Positions 18,521 through 28,232 of a stretch of DNA of 64,000 nt are shown one piece after another (position 1 is the first letter of the stretch; every line of letters starts with the position of its first letter). Made by a program: the position numbers and the translations under genes. The notes under the pieces were generated by a model. It worked only from the letters and a program-made list of their open reading frames with translations, had not been told where the DNA came from and did not search any database. Source of the DNA: Paraburkholderia lacunae (GTDB lineage Bacteria; Pseudomonadota; Gammaproteobacteria; Burkholderiales; Burkholderiaceae). The stretch spans positions 1 through 64,000 of the forward strand of contig NZ_QHKS01000009.1 in the NCBI RefSeq assembly GCF_003353175.1, in the 5' to 3' direction.

Positions 18521-18810
18521 TTTTTGGCCTGCGAGACGTAAGAAATTGGGCCCGGCACACTGCACCGTATGCGTCGCTTGCAACTATCGAATGGATAATC
18601 GACGGCGGCGGTTTCGCATGCGCCGGTTGGGCGCGGCGTCGAACCTCGGCGGAGGGCAGGACGGTGCGGAGTGCTACGCGGGTCGGTTAGTGTACACCCC
18701 GAATGCGTCGATGCACTGACTGGTTAACGCGGCTCACCATCGACAAAACAGGGCGCTGCCATGCTGCGGCGCCGCATCCGGGGCGCGTTTTGCAGGCTGC
18801 CGCGTGGGGG

Positions 18811-20043
18811 TCATTCGAGCGCGGCGCCGCGTCGTTCGGGGATCAGAAACAGCGTGGCGAAAATGTCGAGCAGATAGATCGACGCGAGCAACGCGAGCGC
18901 CGCGCCGAACGAATAGCGTGCGGCCAATGCGCCCACCGCGACCGGCCCGAAGCCGCCGACCGCCCGCCCGACGTTGAACAGCACGTTCTGCGCGGTGGCG
19001 CGCGCATCGGTCGGATAAAGCTCGGAGATCAGCGCGCCATAGCCGCCGATCATCCCGTTGACGAACACGCCCATGGCCGCGCCGCCGATCAGTAGCGCCA
19101 TCGGCGTCGTCAGATGGGCGTAGACAAACACCATCACGACGGCGCCCGCCTGGTAGAACAGGAACGCCGGCTTGCGGCCGAAGCGGTCGGCGGCGATGCC
19201 GAACAGCCAGATGCCGCACGCCATGCCGAGAACCGTCGCGGCGGTCCACAGCCCGGATCGGGTCAGCGAATAGCCGAAGGTCTTGGACAAATAGCTCGGC
19301 AGCCAGATCATCAGACCGTAATAGCCGAAGTTCTGCACCGAACAGAGAAGCACCACGCCGATGCTCGCGCGTGCCGTGCGCGCGTCGGCTGCCAGCAGCT
19401 TCAGCGGCAGCTTGCGCATGCCACGCGCCACGCGCTCGGCGAACAGCGCCGGTTCCTCGACGCGCCGTCGCACGAAAAACGACACCACCGCGGGCAACAA
19501 CCCGAGCGCGAACATGCCGCGCCAGCCGATCACCGGCAACAGCAGCGGGGTAAGCAGCGCGGCCGCCAGCACGCCGAGTTGCCAGCCAAGCCCGACATAC
19601 GACGACACGCGCGCCCGCTGGGAAGCCGGCCACGCTTCGGCCACCAGCGTCATACCGATACCGAACTCGCCGCCCAGACCAATGCCGGCAATGGTCCGAT
19701 AGGTCAGCAGGTCGGCATAGCCTTGTGCCACCGCACACAAGCCGGTGAACACGGCGAAGATCAGGATCGTCCACGTGAGCATGCGCACGCGGCCGAAATA
19801 GTCGCTCAATACGCCGAAGATCGACCCGCCGGCCACAGCGCCGATCAGCGTCCACGTGACAAGCGAACCGGCCTGCGCAGACGACAGATGCAGATCGGCC
19901 GCAATCACCGGCAGCATGAAACCGAGGATCAGCAGGTCGAAGCCGTCCATCGCGTAGCCGAGCACCGAGGCGATCAGCGCCCGGCCGGCATAGCCGGGTT
20001 TGGCGGGTGCAAGGGTGTCGGCAGCAGAAGAAGCGGGGGTCAT
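18811..20043 (-). CDS. MFS transporter, sialate/aromatic acid symporter type
   Basis: A 410-residue major facilitator with about 12 hydrophobic segments. The family signatures are visible: DGFDLLILGF in helix 1 (Asp34 region), GVLSDYFGRVR between helices 2 and 3, the repeated AADRFGRKP between helices 8 and 9, and RTIAGIGLGGEFGIGM in helix 4. These fit the metabolite:proton symporter branch that carries organic or aromatic acids. The cargo cannot be assigned. It is divergent from pyrE. A very long antisense-overlapping frame (18734-21067) is a GC artefact. Confidence 0.88.
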   Translation of the reverse strand: MTPASSAADTLAPAKPGYAGRALIASVLGYAMDGFDLLILGFMLPVIAADLHLSSAQAGSLVTWTLIGAVAGGSIFGVLSDYFGRVRMLTWTILIFAVFTGLCAVAQGYADLLTYRTIAGIGLGGEFGIGMTLVAEAWPASQRARVSSYVGLGWQLGVLAAALLTPLLLPVIGWRGMFALGLLPAVVSFFVRRRVEEPALFAERVARGMRKLPLKLLAADARTARASIGVVLLCSVQNFGYYGLMIWLPSYLSKTFGYSLTRSGLWTAATVLGMACGIWLFGIAADRFGRKPAFLFYQAGAVVMVFVYAHLTTPMALLIGGAAMGVFVNGMIGGYGALISELYPTDARATAQNVLFNVGRAVGGFGPVAVGALAARYSFGAALALLASIYLLDIFATLFLIPERRGAALE

Positions 20044-20407
20044 TGAAAGTAATCCGTAGGTCGCGGGGCGCCAAAGATGCGCGAACGCCCAGGAAATTCG
20101 CGTGAGTGTAAAGGCCGCTCGAGCTGCTCACAAGCAAGCCAAAAAGCGGCTCCAAACGAAGCCTGAACGACCCGTTCGGCACGATCGATACGACCGTCGT
20201 GGGCCGCCAATGCGCACAACGGCCTCCTCGGGAGAGTCCGATTCGGGTAAAATATCGGGCTACGCGCGCAGCAAACACCGGCCTGCATTCCACTGACCGG
20301 CTGCGTATCCCGCCCGGCATTTCGCTCTGAACGGCGCGGTATACCCCGCTTGCTGCGCCACCGGGCCGCGCGCCCGCCTTCCCCCGCTCACACCCAAGGA
20401 TCCGCCC
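20044..20407. other. Divergent intergenic region between the MFS gene and pyrE
   Basis: This 364-base region separates two divergent genes. A TAAAAT hexamer near 20247 could serve as a -10 for pyrE, but no good -35 stands at the right distance. No repeat or clear attenuator hairpin was seen. Confidence 0.4.
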
Positions 20408-21094
20408 ATGACAGGCTTCGATCGCCAGACGATCTCCGACACCACCGCCAAGATGCTGCTGGAAGTGCAAGCAGTGCACTTCAACGCGGAGAAACCGTAC
20501 ATTTTCACGTCCGGCTGGGCGAGCCCGGTTTACATCGACTGCCGCAAGCTGATCTCGTATCCACGCGTGCGCCGCGGCCTGATGGAAATGGCCGAGACCA
20601 CCATCCTGCGCGATGTCGGCTATGAGCAGATCGACGCGGTCGCCGGTGGCGAAACCGCCGGCATCCCGTTCGCGGCATGGCTGTCCGACCGCCTGATGGT
20701 GCCGATGCAATACGTGCGCAAGAAGCCGAAGGGTTTCGGCCGCAACGCGCAGATCGAAGGTCTGCTGACCGAAGGCCAGCGCGTCCTGCTGGTCGAAGAC
20801 CTGACCACCGACAGCCGCAGCAAGATCAACTTCATCAACGCGCTGCGCACGGCCGGCGCCACGGTGAACCACTGCTTCGTGCTGTTCCACTACAACATCT
20901 TCAAGGAAAGCGTGTCGGTGCTGAAAGACATCGACGTCGATCTGCACGCGCTTGCCACCTGGTGGGACGTGTTGCGCGTCGCCAAGCAAGCGGGCTACTT
21001 CGACACCAAGACGCTTGATGAAGTGGAGAAATTCCTCCACGCACCGGCCGAATGGTCGGCCGCGCACGGCGGCGCAACCTCGACACCGCAGTAA
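20408..21094 (+). CDS. pyrE: Orotate phosphoribosyltransferase
   Basis: A 228-residue enzyme of pyrimidine synthesis that transfers ribose phosphate from PRPP to orotate. The PRPP-binding signature is [14 protein letters not shown] (about 127-140); [19 protein letters not shown] near residue 25 and [10 protein letters not shown] near 81 are also characteristic. The start is the first ATG, in frame with the family N-terminus. It is a stand-alone gene with its own terminator at 21129. Confidence 0.97.
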   Translation: MTGFDRQTISDTTAKMLLEVQAVHFNAEKPYIFTSGWASPVYIDCRKLISYPRVRRGLMEMAETTILRDVGYEQIDAVAGGETAGIPFAAWLSDRLMVPMQYVRKKPKGFGRNAQIEGLLTEGQRVLLVEDLTTDSRSKINFINALRTAGATVNHCFVLFHYNIFKESVSVLKDIDVDLHALATWWDVLRVAKQAGYFDTKTLDEVEKFLHAPAEWSAAHGGATSTPQ

Positions 21095-21128
21095 GCGCAG
21101 CGTAGCCGCTCGATGCGGCTGAAATAAG

Positions 21129-21162
21129 AAGGCCGCCTGTCTTGTCGACAGGCGGCCTTTTT
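21129..21162 (+). terminator. Terminator of pyrE
   Basis: AAGGCCGCCTGTC pairs perfectly with GACAGGCGGCCTT around a 5-base loop and runs into a T tract. Confidence 0.9.
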
Positions 21163-21201
21163 CATCGACCTCGCCTGGGCGGGTGAACTAGCGCATTGCG
21201 G

Positions 21202-21891
21202 CTAAGACGCGGCGCCGGTATCGTCCGCCGAATTCGACGACAGATTCAGCAAGCCGTTGCTCTGCGCGTACTGGAACAACTCCGAATCACGCTCGATGCC
21301 GAGCTTGCGCATCGCCGTGTTCTTCTGCGTGCTGATCGTCTTGATGCTGCGATTGAGCTGCTCCGAGATTTCCTTGATCATCATGCCGGACACGAACAGG
21401 CGCACTACCTCGAGTTCACGCCTCGACAGCATCGCGTCGTCGGTCTTGCCGCCGGCATTCATGCGCAGCGTATCCAGCGCCGCCTTGACCAACGGGCTCA
21501 TATATTCGAGGTTGCGGCTGACGTGCTGCACCGCGAGGCCGATATGGCTCAGATCGTCCGACTTGTTGACGACCGCGTTGACGCCGAGCTCGCTCAGCCG
21601 CTTGAGCAACGCGGCGTTTTCCAGCATTGTCAGCACGACGATGGGAAGGCCGGGAAAATTGCGGCGCAAATACCCGATCAACGGCAAACCGTCGCCGTAT
21701 TGGCCACCTGGCATCGCCAGATCCGTAACGAGCACGTCACACGCAACCGTCTGCAGCACCTTCATCAACTCGGTTGACTGGCGCGCTCGCGCGACCACCT
21801 GAACGCCTGGAAACTTGAGCAACGCCTGTTCGGCGCCGAACACAATCACCGGATGGTCGTCGGCCAGCACGACCCTGACTGGATCTTGCAT
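21202..21891 (-). CDS. Response regulator with LuxR-type DNA-binding domain
   Basis: A 229-residue NarL/RcsB-type response regulator. The receiver domain shows the acidic pair (LADDHP, Asp11-12), the phosphorylation site Asp57 (VTDLAMPGG) and the conserved Lys (NKSDD). The C-terminal LuxR helix-turn-helix contains LSRRELEVVRLFVSGMMIKE and SIKTISTQKNTAMRKL. The start MQDPVRVVLADD at 21891 is chosen because a GGAAGG lies just upstream; an in-frame Met 45 bases earlier has purines only one or two bases away. No sensor kinase gene is adjacent, so this is an orphan regulator. Confidence 0.9.
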   Translation of the reverse strand: MQDPVRVVLADDHPVIVFGAEQALLKFPGVQVVARARQSTELMKVLQTVACDVLVTDLAMPGGQYGDGLPLIGYLRRNFPGLPIVVLTMLENAALLKRLSELGVNAVVNKSDDLSHIGLAVQHVSRNLEYMSPLVKAALDTLRMNAGGKTDDAMLSRRELEVVRLFVSGMMIKEISEQLNRSIKTISTQKNTAMRKLGIERDSELFQYAQSNGLLNLSSNSADDTGAAS

Positions 21892-22160
21892 TGCCCTTCC
21901 CTCGACTGATAAACCGCTCTCCGAAACTTCTGCCATGCCTTTCTATTCCGTGTACTCGAACTATTCGAATGCGCACTCTTTTGCGCACGCGGAATATTCC
22001 TCCGACTATAGCCGATTTCACCGCCAAACCAAGCCCGCCAACTGGGCTGACGAACGGCCAATCAAGCTAGTGTTGGACTTGATTCGACCTTGGGGCACAA
22101 AATAGGGACAATAATCATCGCGAGGACAACCGCCTCGCGCCCTGACAGGAGAACCGGCAC

Positions 22161-22763
22161 ATGCGCTCGCGTTGCCTGGTTGTTTCGTTTGCCTCACCCC
22201 ACCGCCGTCTGCCGTCCTTCACCTGCGCAATGCTGAGTCTTGCGCTACTGGCGGCGCAGGGCCCTCACGCGCTCGCCGAAGGCGCATTCGCGCTCACCAG
22301 CGCCAGCTTCCATGCGGGCGGCACAGTGGATGCCGCGCAAGTCTTCGATCAGGACGACTGCAAAGGCGGCAACCACTCGCCGCAACTGACCTGGCACGAC
22401 GCGCCGACGGGTACACGCAGCTTCGCGGTCACCCTGTTCGACCCGGATGCGCCCGGCCGCGGCTGGTGGCATTGGGCGGTCGCCGGCATTCCGGCCAGCG
22501 TCGACCGCCTGCCGGAGAACGCCAGTTCGTCGGGCTATCTCAAGAAACTCGGCGCGGTCGAGGCGCGCAATGATTTCGACATCGACGGCTACGGCGGCCC
22601 TTGCCCGCCACCCGGCAAACCGCACCGTTATGTGATCACCGTTTATGCGTTGAGCACCGCCGACCTGCGGCTCGGGCAGGGCCGCCCGGCGCTGATGTTC
22701 GATCACGAGATCGGCACCGCGACGCTCGGCAGTGCGCGGATGGTGGTCAATTACGGGCGATAG
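22161..22763 (+). CDS. Exported YbhB/YbcL-type Raf-kinase-inhibitor-like (PEBP) protein
   Basis: A 200-residue PEBP-family protein with a long N-terminal export signal (hydrophobic CAMLSLALLAAQGPHALA, about 23-40), so probably periplasmic. Family motifs: DPDAPGRGWWHW (about 94-105) and YGGPCPPPGKPHRY (about 143-156), which together form the anion-binding pocket. AGGAGAA at 22147 supports the start. Bacterial members have no settled role. Confidence 0.88.
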   Translation: MRSRCLVVSFASPHRRLPSFTCAMLSLALLAAQGPHALAEGAFALTSASFHAGGTVDAAQVFDQDDCKGGNHSPQLTWHDAPTGTRSFAVTLFDPDAPGRGWWHWAVAGIPASVDRLPENASSSGYLKKLGAVEARNDFDIDGYGGPCPPPGKPHRYVITVYALSTADLRLGQGRPALMFDHEIGTATLGSARMVVNYGR

Positions 22764-22981
22764 CATCGAACGCCATTACGCTCGACGCACGCATATCGCC
22801 TGGCGGTGCGTGAATTGGCAGCTCGCCAGCATCGCATTGCCGCCCGGGCCGAAATTCTGTCATCCGTGCACGCTAATGTGCGGAAAGCCAGTGTACGCGA
22901 TGCTTGTGGATGGCGCGCCGCTGCATCCGCGCGCCTTCGCCGTGCTTCACCCCTTCCCTGTTCACCTTGCCGGAGAGTGCA

Positions 22982-23554
22982 ATGTCGAAGATCGTCATCG
23001 TTTATCACAGCGGCTACGGCCACACGAAGAAAGTTGCCGAGGCCGTACTGGCCGGCACTCTCGAAGCCGGCGCAGACAGCCGGCTGCTGCCGGTCGGCGA
23101 AATCGACGACGCGGGCTGGGCCGAGCTGGCAGCCGCCGACGCAATTATCTTCGGCGCGCCGACCTATATGGGCGGGCCGTCCGCCGACTTCAAGAAATTC
23201 GCCGACGCCAGTTCGAAACCGTGGTTCGGCCAGACGTGGAAGGACAAGATCGCCGCCGGCTTCACCAACTCGGCGACCATGAACGGCGACAAGTTCTCGA
23301 CCATCCAGTACTTCGTCACGCTGGCCATGCAGCACAGCATGATCTGGGCAGGCACCGGCATGATGCCGTCGAACACCAAGGCCGCGACCCGCAACGATCT
23401 GAACTATGTGGGCGGATTCACCGGGCTGCTGGCGCAATCGCCGGCGGATGCTTCTCCGGAAGAAGCGCCGCCCGCCGGCGATCTGGAAACGGCACGGATG
23501 TTCGGTGCGCGCATCGCCGGGGTCGCAGCGCGGTGGAATGCAGTGGCGCGATAG
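22982..23554 (+). CDS. Flavodoxin-family NAD(P)H:quinone reductase-like protein
   Basis: A 190-residue FMN-binding flavodoxin-fold protein related to WrbA. The phosphate-binding loop is YHSGYGHTKK (about 8-17) and the flavin loop is GAPTYMGGPSADFK (about 60-73), with GFTNSATMNGDK further on. The start is placed at 22982, after GGAG at about 22971; a longer frame upstream is not supported. Likely role is two-electron reduction of quinones or redox buffering. It is a single gene between the PEBP gene and argC. Confidence 0.88.
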   Translation: MSKIVIVYHSGYGHTKKVAEAVLAGTLEAGADSRLLPVGEIDDAGWAELAAADAIIFGAPTYMGGPSADFKKFADASSKPWFGQTWKDKIAAGFTNSATMNGDKFSTIQYFVTLAMQHSMIWAGTGMMPSNTKAATRNDLNYVGGFTGLLAQSPADASPEEAPPAGDLETARMFGARIAGVAARWNAVAR

Positions 23555-23842
23555 CCGGCGCCGGCGCGCGCGGTTTGCAGCGCGCCCATGCCGCCAATGC
23601 TGCGCGCGTCGACCGGCGCGCGGCGCAACCGCACTCGGCTGCTCGTCAATCTGCTCCGAACCCGCCTGCATCGGCTTGCATCTGCCGCATAAACGGTCAT
23701 GCCGACGTCATTTTTGGCGCGCATCGTCGTTTTTTCACCGTTTTTGCACCCCGATCCGCACGACAGCCGCCATCACGTCTTAAAATGGCGTTCCGGCGCG
23801 GTGCCGCGCCCCGTTTCCAGCCAAGCAGCCAGTGAGATCGAG

Positions 23843-24790
23843 ATGAGCACGAAAGTTTTTGTCGACGGACAGGAAGGCACGACCGGCCTGAAGATTTTCG
23901 AATACCTGTCGCACCGCGCCGACGTGGAGATCCTGCGTATCGAAGAAGCGAAGCGCAAAGACCTCGACGAGCGCCGTCGTCTCATCAACGCATCGGACGT
24001 CACGTTCCTGTGTCTGCCGGATGTCGCCTCACGCGAATCGGCCTCGCTGGTGGACAACGATCGCACCGTGCTGATCGACGCCAGCACCGCCTTCCGCACC
24101 GCCGCCGACTGGGCTTACGGTCTGCCTGAACTGGCGCGCTCGCAGCGCGAGCGTCTGCGCACCGCGAAACGCATCGCCGTGCCCGGCTGCCACGCGTCGG
24201 CCTTCGTACTGGCGATGCGCCCGCTCGTCGACGCCGGCGTCGTGGCGCCGGACTTCGCCGCGCATGCGTACTCGATCACCGGGTACAGCGGCGGCGGCAA
24301 GAAGATGATTGCCGACTACGAAGCAGGTGGCAACGCGAGGCTCAAGAGCCCGCGTCCTTACGCGCTCGGCCTCACGCACAAGCATCTGCCCGAAATGGCG
24401 GCGCATACGGGCCTGAAGTCGGCACCGGTGTTCACGCCGATCGTCGGCGACTTCTACAAGGGTCTGGCGGTCACCACCTTCTTCTCGCCGAACCAGTTGG
24501 CCAAGAAGACGGCGCCGCAAGACGTGCTGGCGCTGTTCGCCGAATACTACGCGGGCGAGGCGTTCGTGAACGTCGCCCCGTTCGATGCTGGCGCAAACCT
24601 CGACGGCGGTTTCTTCGACGTGCAGGCGAACAACGACACCAATCGTGTCGACCTGTTCGTGTTCGGCAACGAGGAGCGCTTCGTGACCGTCGCGCGCCTG
24701 GATAACCTGGGCAAAGGCGCATCGGGCGCAGCGATTCAGTGTATGAACCTCGCGATCGGTGCCCCCGAAGAAAGCGGATTGAACCGCTAA
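23843..24790 (+). CDS. argC: N-acetyl-gamma-glutamyl-phosphate reductase, short type
   Basis: A 315-residue ArgC of the second (short) class, catalysing the NADPH-dependent reduction step in arginine synthesis. [12 protein letters not shown] opens the nucleotide-binding domain and the catalytic Cys is Cys116 in VPGCHAS. The start at 23843 fits the family; the frame is open for 144 bases upstream but that part is unlike ArgC. A strong terminator follows at 24829. No other arg gene is nearby. Confidence 0.95.
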   Translation: MSTKVFVDGQEGTTGLKIFEYLSHRADVEILRIEEAKRKDLDERRRLINASDVTFLCLPDVASRESASLVDNDRTVLIDASTAFRTAADWAYGLPELARSQRERLRTAKRIAVPGCHASAFVLAMRPLVDAGVVAPDFAAHAYSITGYSGGGKKMIADYEAGGNARLKSPRPYALGLTHKHLPEMAAHTGLKSAPVFTPIVGDFYKGLAVTTFFSPNQLAKKTAPQDVLALFAEYYAGEAFVNVAPFDAGANLDGGFFDVQANNDTNRVDLFVFGNEERFVTVARLDNLGKGASGAAIQCMNLAIGAPEESGLNR

Positions 24791-24828
24791 TACGTCCGCG
24801 ATCCAGACGGCTTTGGCCGTCAATCCAC

Positions 24829-24865
24829 AGAAAAGCCGGTTTGCAAAAACCGGCTTTTCTGTTTT
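24829..24865 (+). terminator. Terminator of argC
   Basis: AGAAAAGCCGGTTT pairs with AAACCGGCTTTTCT (14 bp, 4-base loop) with T-rich sequence on both sides. Confidence 0.9.
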
Positions 24866-25273
24866 AAACCGCGCATCAAATCCTTCTTTCTCAGTTAATC
24901 GGTAGTAGCCCGCATTTCTTTTAAAACAAAAATCGGACTGCTCATCACCGACCGGTAAATCGTTCCCGATCGCTACCCACACAGCATAGTTTTCCGCCTA
25001 GGGAAACCCCCGATTTTTCCTCGAACGATCGTTCGAAGATGATAGAGCCATTTTGCTGTCTCGCTTGCCTGGCAAGCGTGTGCGGCGAAGCAACGGTATC
25101 GCTGTCCCCGCAAAAATTCCTTTTTGTTTAAAAGGCCCGCCAGCATCCATCCAGCATGCGTCCCGCAAAAAAAGCACTGTTTGAATCAGTCTTTTTAGAC
25201 GGTTCTTTCAATTGACAGGCATTAACTGCGCAGCGAAATTACTTCGCACAATTACATGAAGGGAGACAGCACG
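24866..25273. other. AT-rich regulatory region upstream of the DUF2957 operon
   Basis: A 400-base gene-free region rich in A/T runs. It holds the perfect palindrome at 25021-25036 and a TTGACA hexamer at 25212-25217. At 17-base spacing behind that hexamer stands only the weak GAAATT. No coding sequence is convincing. Confidence 0.5.
25021..25036. promoter_or_regulatory. Perfect 16-bp palindrome, TetR-type operator candidate
   Basis: TCGAACGATCGTTCGA lies 237 bases before the first DUF2957 start. A near copy stands at 8906-8921 in front of the GNAT gene. Shape and length fit TetR-family operators; the regulator is unknown. Confidence 0.55.
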
Positions 25274-26707
25274 ATGTCGCGTGCCATTATTCGAGGCTTG
25301 GCAACGGCCATTACCACGGTGCCATTTTTAATCGCTTGCGGCGGCGGCAAAGCCGACAATCCCAGCACGATCAGTGCGCCGCAATGCTCGGGTTCGAGCT
25401 GCGGCGTCCAGGGTCCCCCGGCCCAGGGCGCGGGCGCAGCCGCGCTGTGTCCGGCCAATGCGGACATCGTCAAGACCACGTTCCTCGGCGGCGCAGGCAG
25501 CGGCGAAGTGGTGCAGTTGAATATCGACGCCACCGCGATGACTTACACGCTGAAGTGGCTCAAGTCGCCGATCCCGTTGACCAGCGCCGACGTCACAGTG
25601 ACGCGTGAAGGCACGCAGATCACCGGCGCGGTGATTCACCCGCCGACCGGCACGCTGCCGACCGCGGAGCAGACACGTTGCGCGTTCATCCTCGGCAAAG
25701 GCACCGGCACCGCGGCTGCCGACGGCACGACTTACACGACGCCCGACTTCGTCAACAACCCGAACCCGCCGATGATCCTGGTCGGCCTGGGCGTAGCGGG
25801 CGGCGGCATTCCTGGCGCGACGGTCGAGTACGCCGGGCTGACCATTGCTCCGTTGCCGGGCCTGGAGAACATCGGCGCCGTTCCCAAGCGGCATTTCGAC
25901 TTCTATCCGTTCCTTGGCTTTGCCAGCACGACGACGGACCTCACCAAGCTGGCCGGCACTTATAACGGACTGCTCTACCACATTGTGCCCTCGGGTTCTT
26001 ACGCGGCAACGGCCGCCAACACGATTGAAACCTTCGACGCAAGCGGCAACTGCACGGGCTCCAATCAGGCCAACGCCGCCTACAACCCGAGTGCGAGCGG
26101 ATGCCTGACGACCGGTACGGCATGGACCGTCAACAGCGGCGGCTACTTCGACAGCCAGCAGGCGCCGCAGATCGGTGCACAACTGAAGCTACCGCCGTTA
26201 AATCAGCCGAGCGGCAAGTCGGCTCAGGCACACCTGATTCTCGGGCAGATCAACGGCGCGACGGTGCCGCTCGTCATCCGCACGGGCTCGGTGAATCTTG
26301 GCACGGCGCCGTTGCATCTCGACGCCAAGGTCGACGACGAATCCGGCATCGCCATGCTCGCCACCGCCACAGCGCTCGCATCCGGCGGTTTCGACGGCGG
26401 CTATGTCGGCGCGGACTCGAACTTCAAGTACACCGCGACGTTGATCCAGGGCGGCGTGGGCACCTTCATCAACCCGACCACCTCCAGGGCGGAAGACGGT
26501 TTCGGTTTGGGCTACGGCCTGGCGAGCCCAGGGCTGGTCGGCGTGCAGGACAAGAACGGCAAGACCGGTTTGGCGATTGCCTCCGGCGGCCTCTACGCGA
26601 TCGCCATTCAGGACACGATGAACGGCGGCGTGGCGCCGACCTCGCAACTCAACGGCTCCGCCGCCGGTGCGCCGTACTTCGGCGTCGGAGCGCAGATCAG
26701 CAAATAA
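25274..26707 (+). CDS. DUF2957 lipoprotein, first copy
   Basis: A 477-residue predicted lipoprotein. The signal segment ends in the lipobox LIAC (Cys at about 25), followed by a Gly-rich linker. The rest is a beta-rich, low-charge protein of the DUF2957 family, found mainly in Burkholderia. Conserved pieces shared with the next gene include the SPIPLTS/SPIPATT segment, GLGVAGGGIPGA against GEGVAGGTIPGA, FYPFLGFASTTT against YYPFIGFSSIET, and DDESGIAML against DDESGISIL. The start at 25274 follows GGGAGA. Function unknown; it is the first gene of a three-gene unit ending with an OmpW porin. Confidence 0.8.
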   Translation: MSRAIIRGLATAITTVPFLIACGGGKADNPSTISAPQCSGSSCGVQGPPAQGAGAAALCPANADIVKTTFLGGAGSGEVVQLNIDATAMTYTLKWLKSPIPLTSADVTVTREGTQITGAVIHPPTGTLPTAEQTRCAFILGKGTGTAAADGTTYTTPDFVNNPNPPMILVGLGVAGGGIPGATVEYAGLTIAPLPGLENIGAVPKRHFDFYPFLGFASTTTDLTKLAGTYNGLLYHIVPSGSYAATAANTIETFDASGNCTGSNQANAAYNPSASGCLTTGTAWTVNSGGYFDSQQAPQIGAQLKLPPLNQPSGKSAQAHLILGQINGATVPLVIRTGSVNLGTAPLHLDAKVDDESGIAMLATATALASGGFDGGYVGADSNFKYTATLIQGGVGTFINPTTSRAEDGFGLGYGLASPGLVGVQDKNGKTGLAIASGGLYAIAIQDTMNGGVAPTSQLNGSAAGAPYFGVGAQISK

Positions 26708-26809
26708 GGGACGGTCAGACGGCAGTTTGCAGTGCGAGAAATAAATAGAGCAAAAGAGGTGGCTGGACTGGGAGCTGGCCACACACAACGAGAAAATTCT
26801 GGAGGCGGT

Positions 26810-28057
26810 ATGAATTGGAGATTCCTTTCGGTGCTAACTCTTGCGGCACCTTTGCTGGGGGCATGTGGTGGCGGCGGCGGTAGCGGTAGCGGACCAGTGA
26901 CTGAAGTTCGCCTGTGTCCTGCCTCGCTCGACTACGGCACGGTGTTCACGGGCGGTGGCGGCGACGGCGAACTGGTCAAGCTGCAACTCGATACGACCAA
27001 GATGACCTGGTTAGTCAGCTATATCGAATCGCCGATTCCGGCGACCACCGGCACCGTCGTGCCGACGCGCGCCGGTCAGACTGCTAGCGGCACGCTGACG
27101 CAGGAAACCTTGCTGCCGACGAACAAACTCAATCAGTGCGCTTTCCGGCTGAACGGCGCGAGTCTCGATCCGAATCGTCCGGCACGGATTTTCGTCGGCG
27201 AAGGCGTCGCGGGCGGCACGATTCCGGGCGCGGAAATCTCGTTCGGCGGGATTCTCGGCGTAGGCGCGGTGCCGGATACCAAGTTTCCGTACTACCCGTT
27301 CATCGGCTTCTCGTCGATTGAAACAAACCTCGCGAACGTGGCCGGCACCTACAACCAGCTCGGCTATCACCAGGTTCCGTCGCAGAACTTCACGCCGGTT
27401 GCCGTCGATTCGAAGATCACGATCAACGCTGACGGCACGTGGAGCGAGTGCGACAACTCCGGGGTCAACGCGGGCAAGTGTCAGCAGCCAGGCACGAACC
27501 TCGTGCAGGCGTCCGACGGCAGCGGCGCGTTCCAGACCAACAACTTCCAGGGCCAGGCCAAACCGACCCTTGCCACTACGCCGAAAGCCAGGGGCTACAT
27601 GATCGTCGGCAAGCTGCGCAACCAGCTGGTGCCGATCCTGGTTCGCGCCGGCGCGGCGAACTCGTCGGTCACCGTGCCGCAGAACGGCGAGCTCGGACCG
27701 TACGCGGACGACGAATCAGGTATCTCGATCCTGGCGCCGCAAAGCGCGATCGCGCTGAACTCGCAGAACGGCGAGTACATCGGTGTGGATAGCCAGTTCG
27801 ACTACCGCACCACTGCACTCGAAGGCACGCAGGCCACGCTGCTCGATCCTTTCAATCCGTCGCAAGCCTCGCTCGCGACGGCGCTGGATCTGAGCTTCAC
27901 GCAAACCGTGCCAGGCCTCGTGACGACGACCCATGTGGGCGCCTCGACGGGCACCACGCCGACCGGAAAGATGATCTTCACGGGCGGCGTGTTCGGCTAC
28001 CTCGATCTGACCGACGCGGCTTCGCCGTACTTCACGATCGGCGCCTTCGTCCAGTAA
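26810..28057 (+). CDS. DUF2957 lipoprotein, second copy
   Basis: A 415-residue paralogue of the preceding gene. Lipobox LGAC (Cys at about 19) is followed by GGGGGSGSG, a flexible linker typical of outer-membrane lipoproteins. It shares several conserved blocks with the 25274 gene, so the pair arose by duplication. GGAGG at 26801-26805 fixes the start. It sits 102 bases after the first copy and 175 bases before the OmpW gene. Function is unknown; partnership with the porin is inferred from order only. Confidence 0.8.
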   Translation: MNWRFLSVLTLAAPLLGACGGGGGSGSGPVTEVRLCPASLDYGTVFTGGGGDGELVKLQLDTTKMTWLVSYIESPIPATTGTVVPTRAGQTASGTLTQETLLPTNKLNQCAFRLNGASLDPNRPARIFVGEGVAGGTIPGAEISFGGILGVGAVPDTKFPYYPFIGFSSIETNLANVAGTYNQLGYHQVPSQNFTPVAVDSKITINADGTWSECDNSGVNAGKCQQPGTNLVQASDGSGAFQTNNFQGQAKPTLATTPKARGYMIVGKLRNQLVPILVRAGAANSSVTVPQNGELGPYADDESGISILAPQSAIALNSQNGEYIGVDSQFDYRTTALEGTQATLLDPFNPSQASLATALDLSFTQTVPGLVTTTHVGASTGTTPTGKMIFTGGVFGYLDLTDAASPYFTIGAFVQ

Positions 28058-28232
28058 CGGGCGAAGCACGCGCCGCCTGCACGCAGCGAGGCGCTTGCGT
28101 CCCGGCTGCCGCGTCCGGCAACGACGCGGCAGCCGGCGCCCACAGCGTATTCAGCGTATTCAGCGCAACGGCCGGGCCGCCGGGCCGCCGCCACGCGCCT
28201 TTCCAGGCGCGCGCATCAGAAGGGGGAACAAC

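Noticed and set aside
16184..18541. A 785-codon plus-strand frame antisense to maeB
   Set aside because: It mirrors the malic enzyme gene almost exactly and is Arg/His-rich. Long antisense frames are common opposite GC-rich genes, and no family motif was seen.
18734..21067. A 777-codon minus-strand frame across the MFS gene and pyrE
   Set aside because: Composition is Arg/Ala/Gly-rich shadow of GC-rich codons. It overlaps the MFS gene in another frame on the same strand and runs antisense to pyrE, both convincing genes with family motifs.
24781..25273. A sigma-70 promoter with TTGACA at 25212
   Set aside because: The -10 at 17 bases is GAAATT (three of six), so I list the hexamer only as a note.
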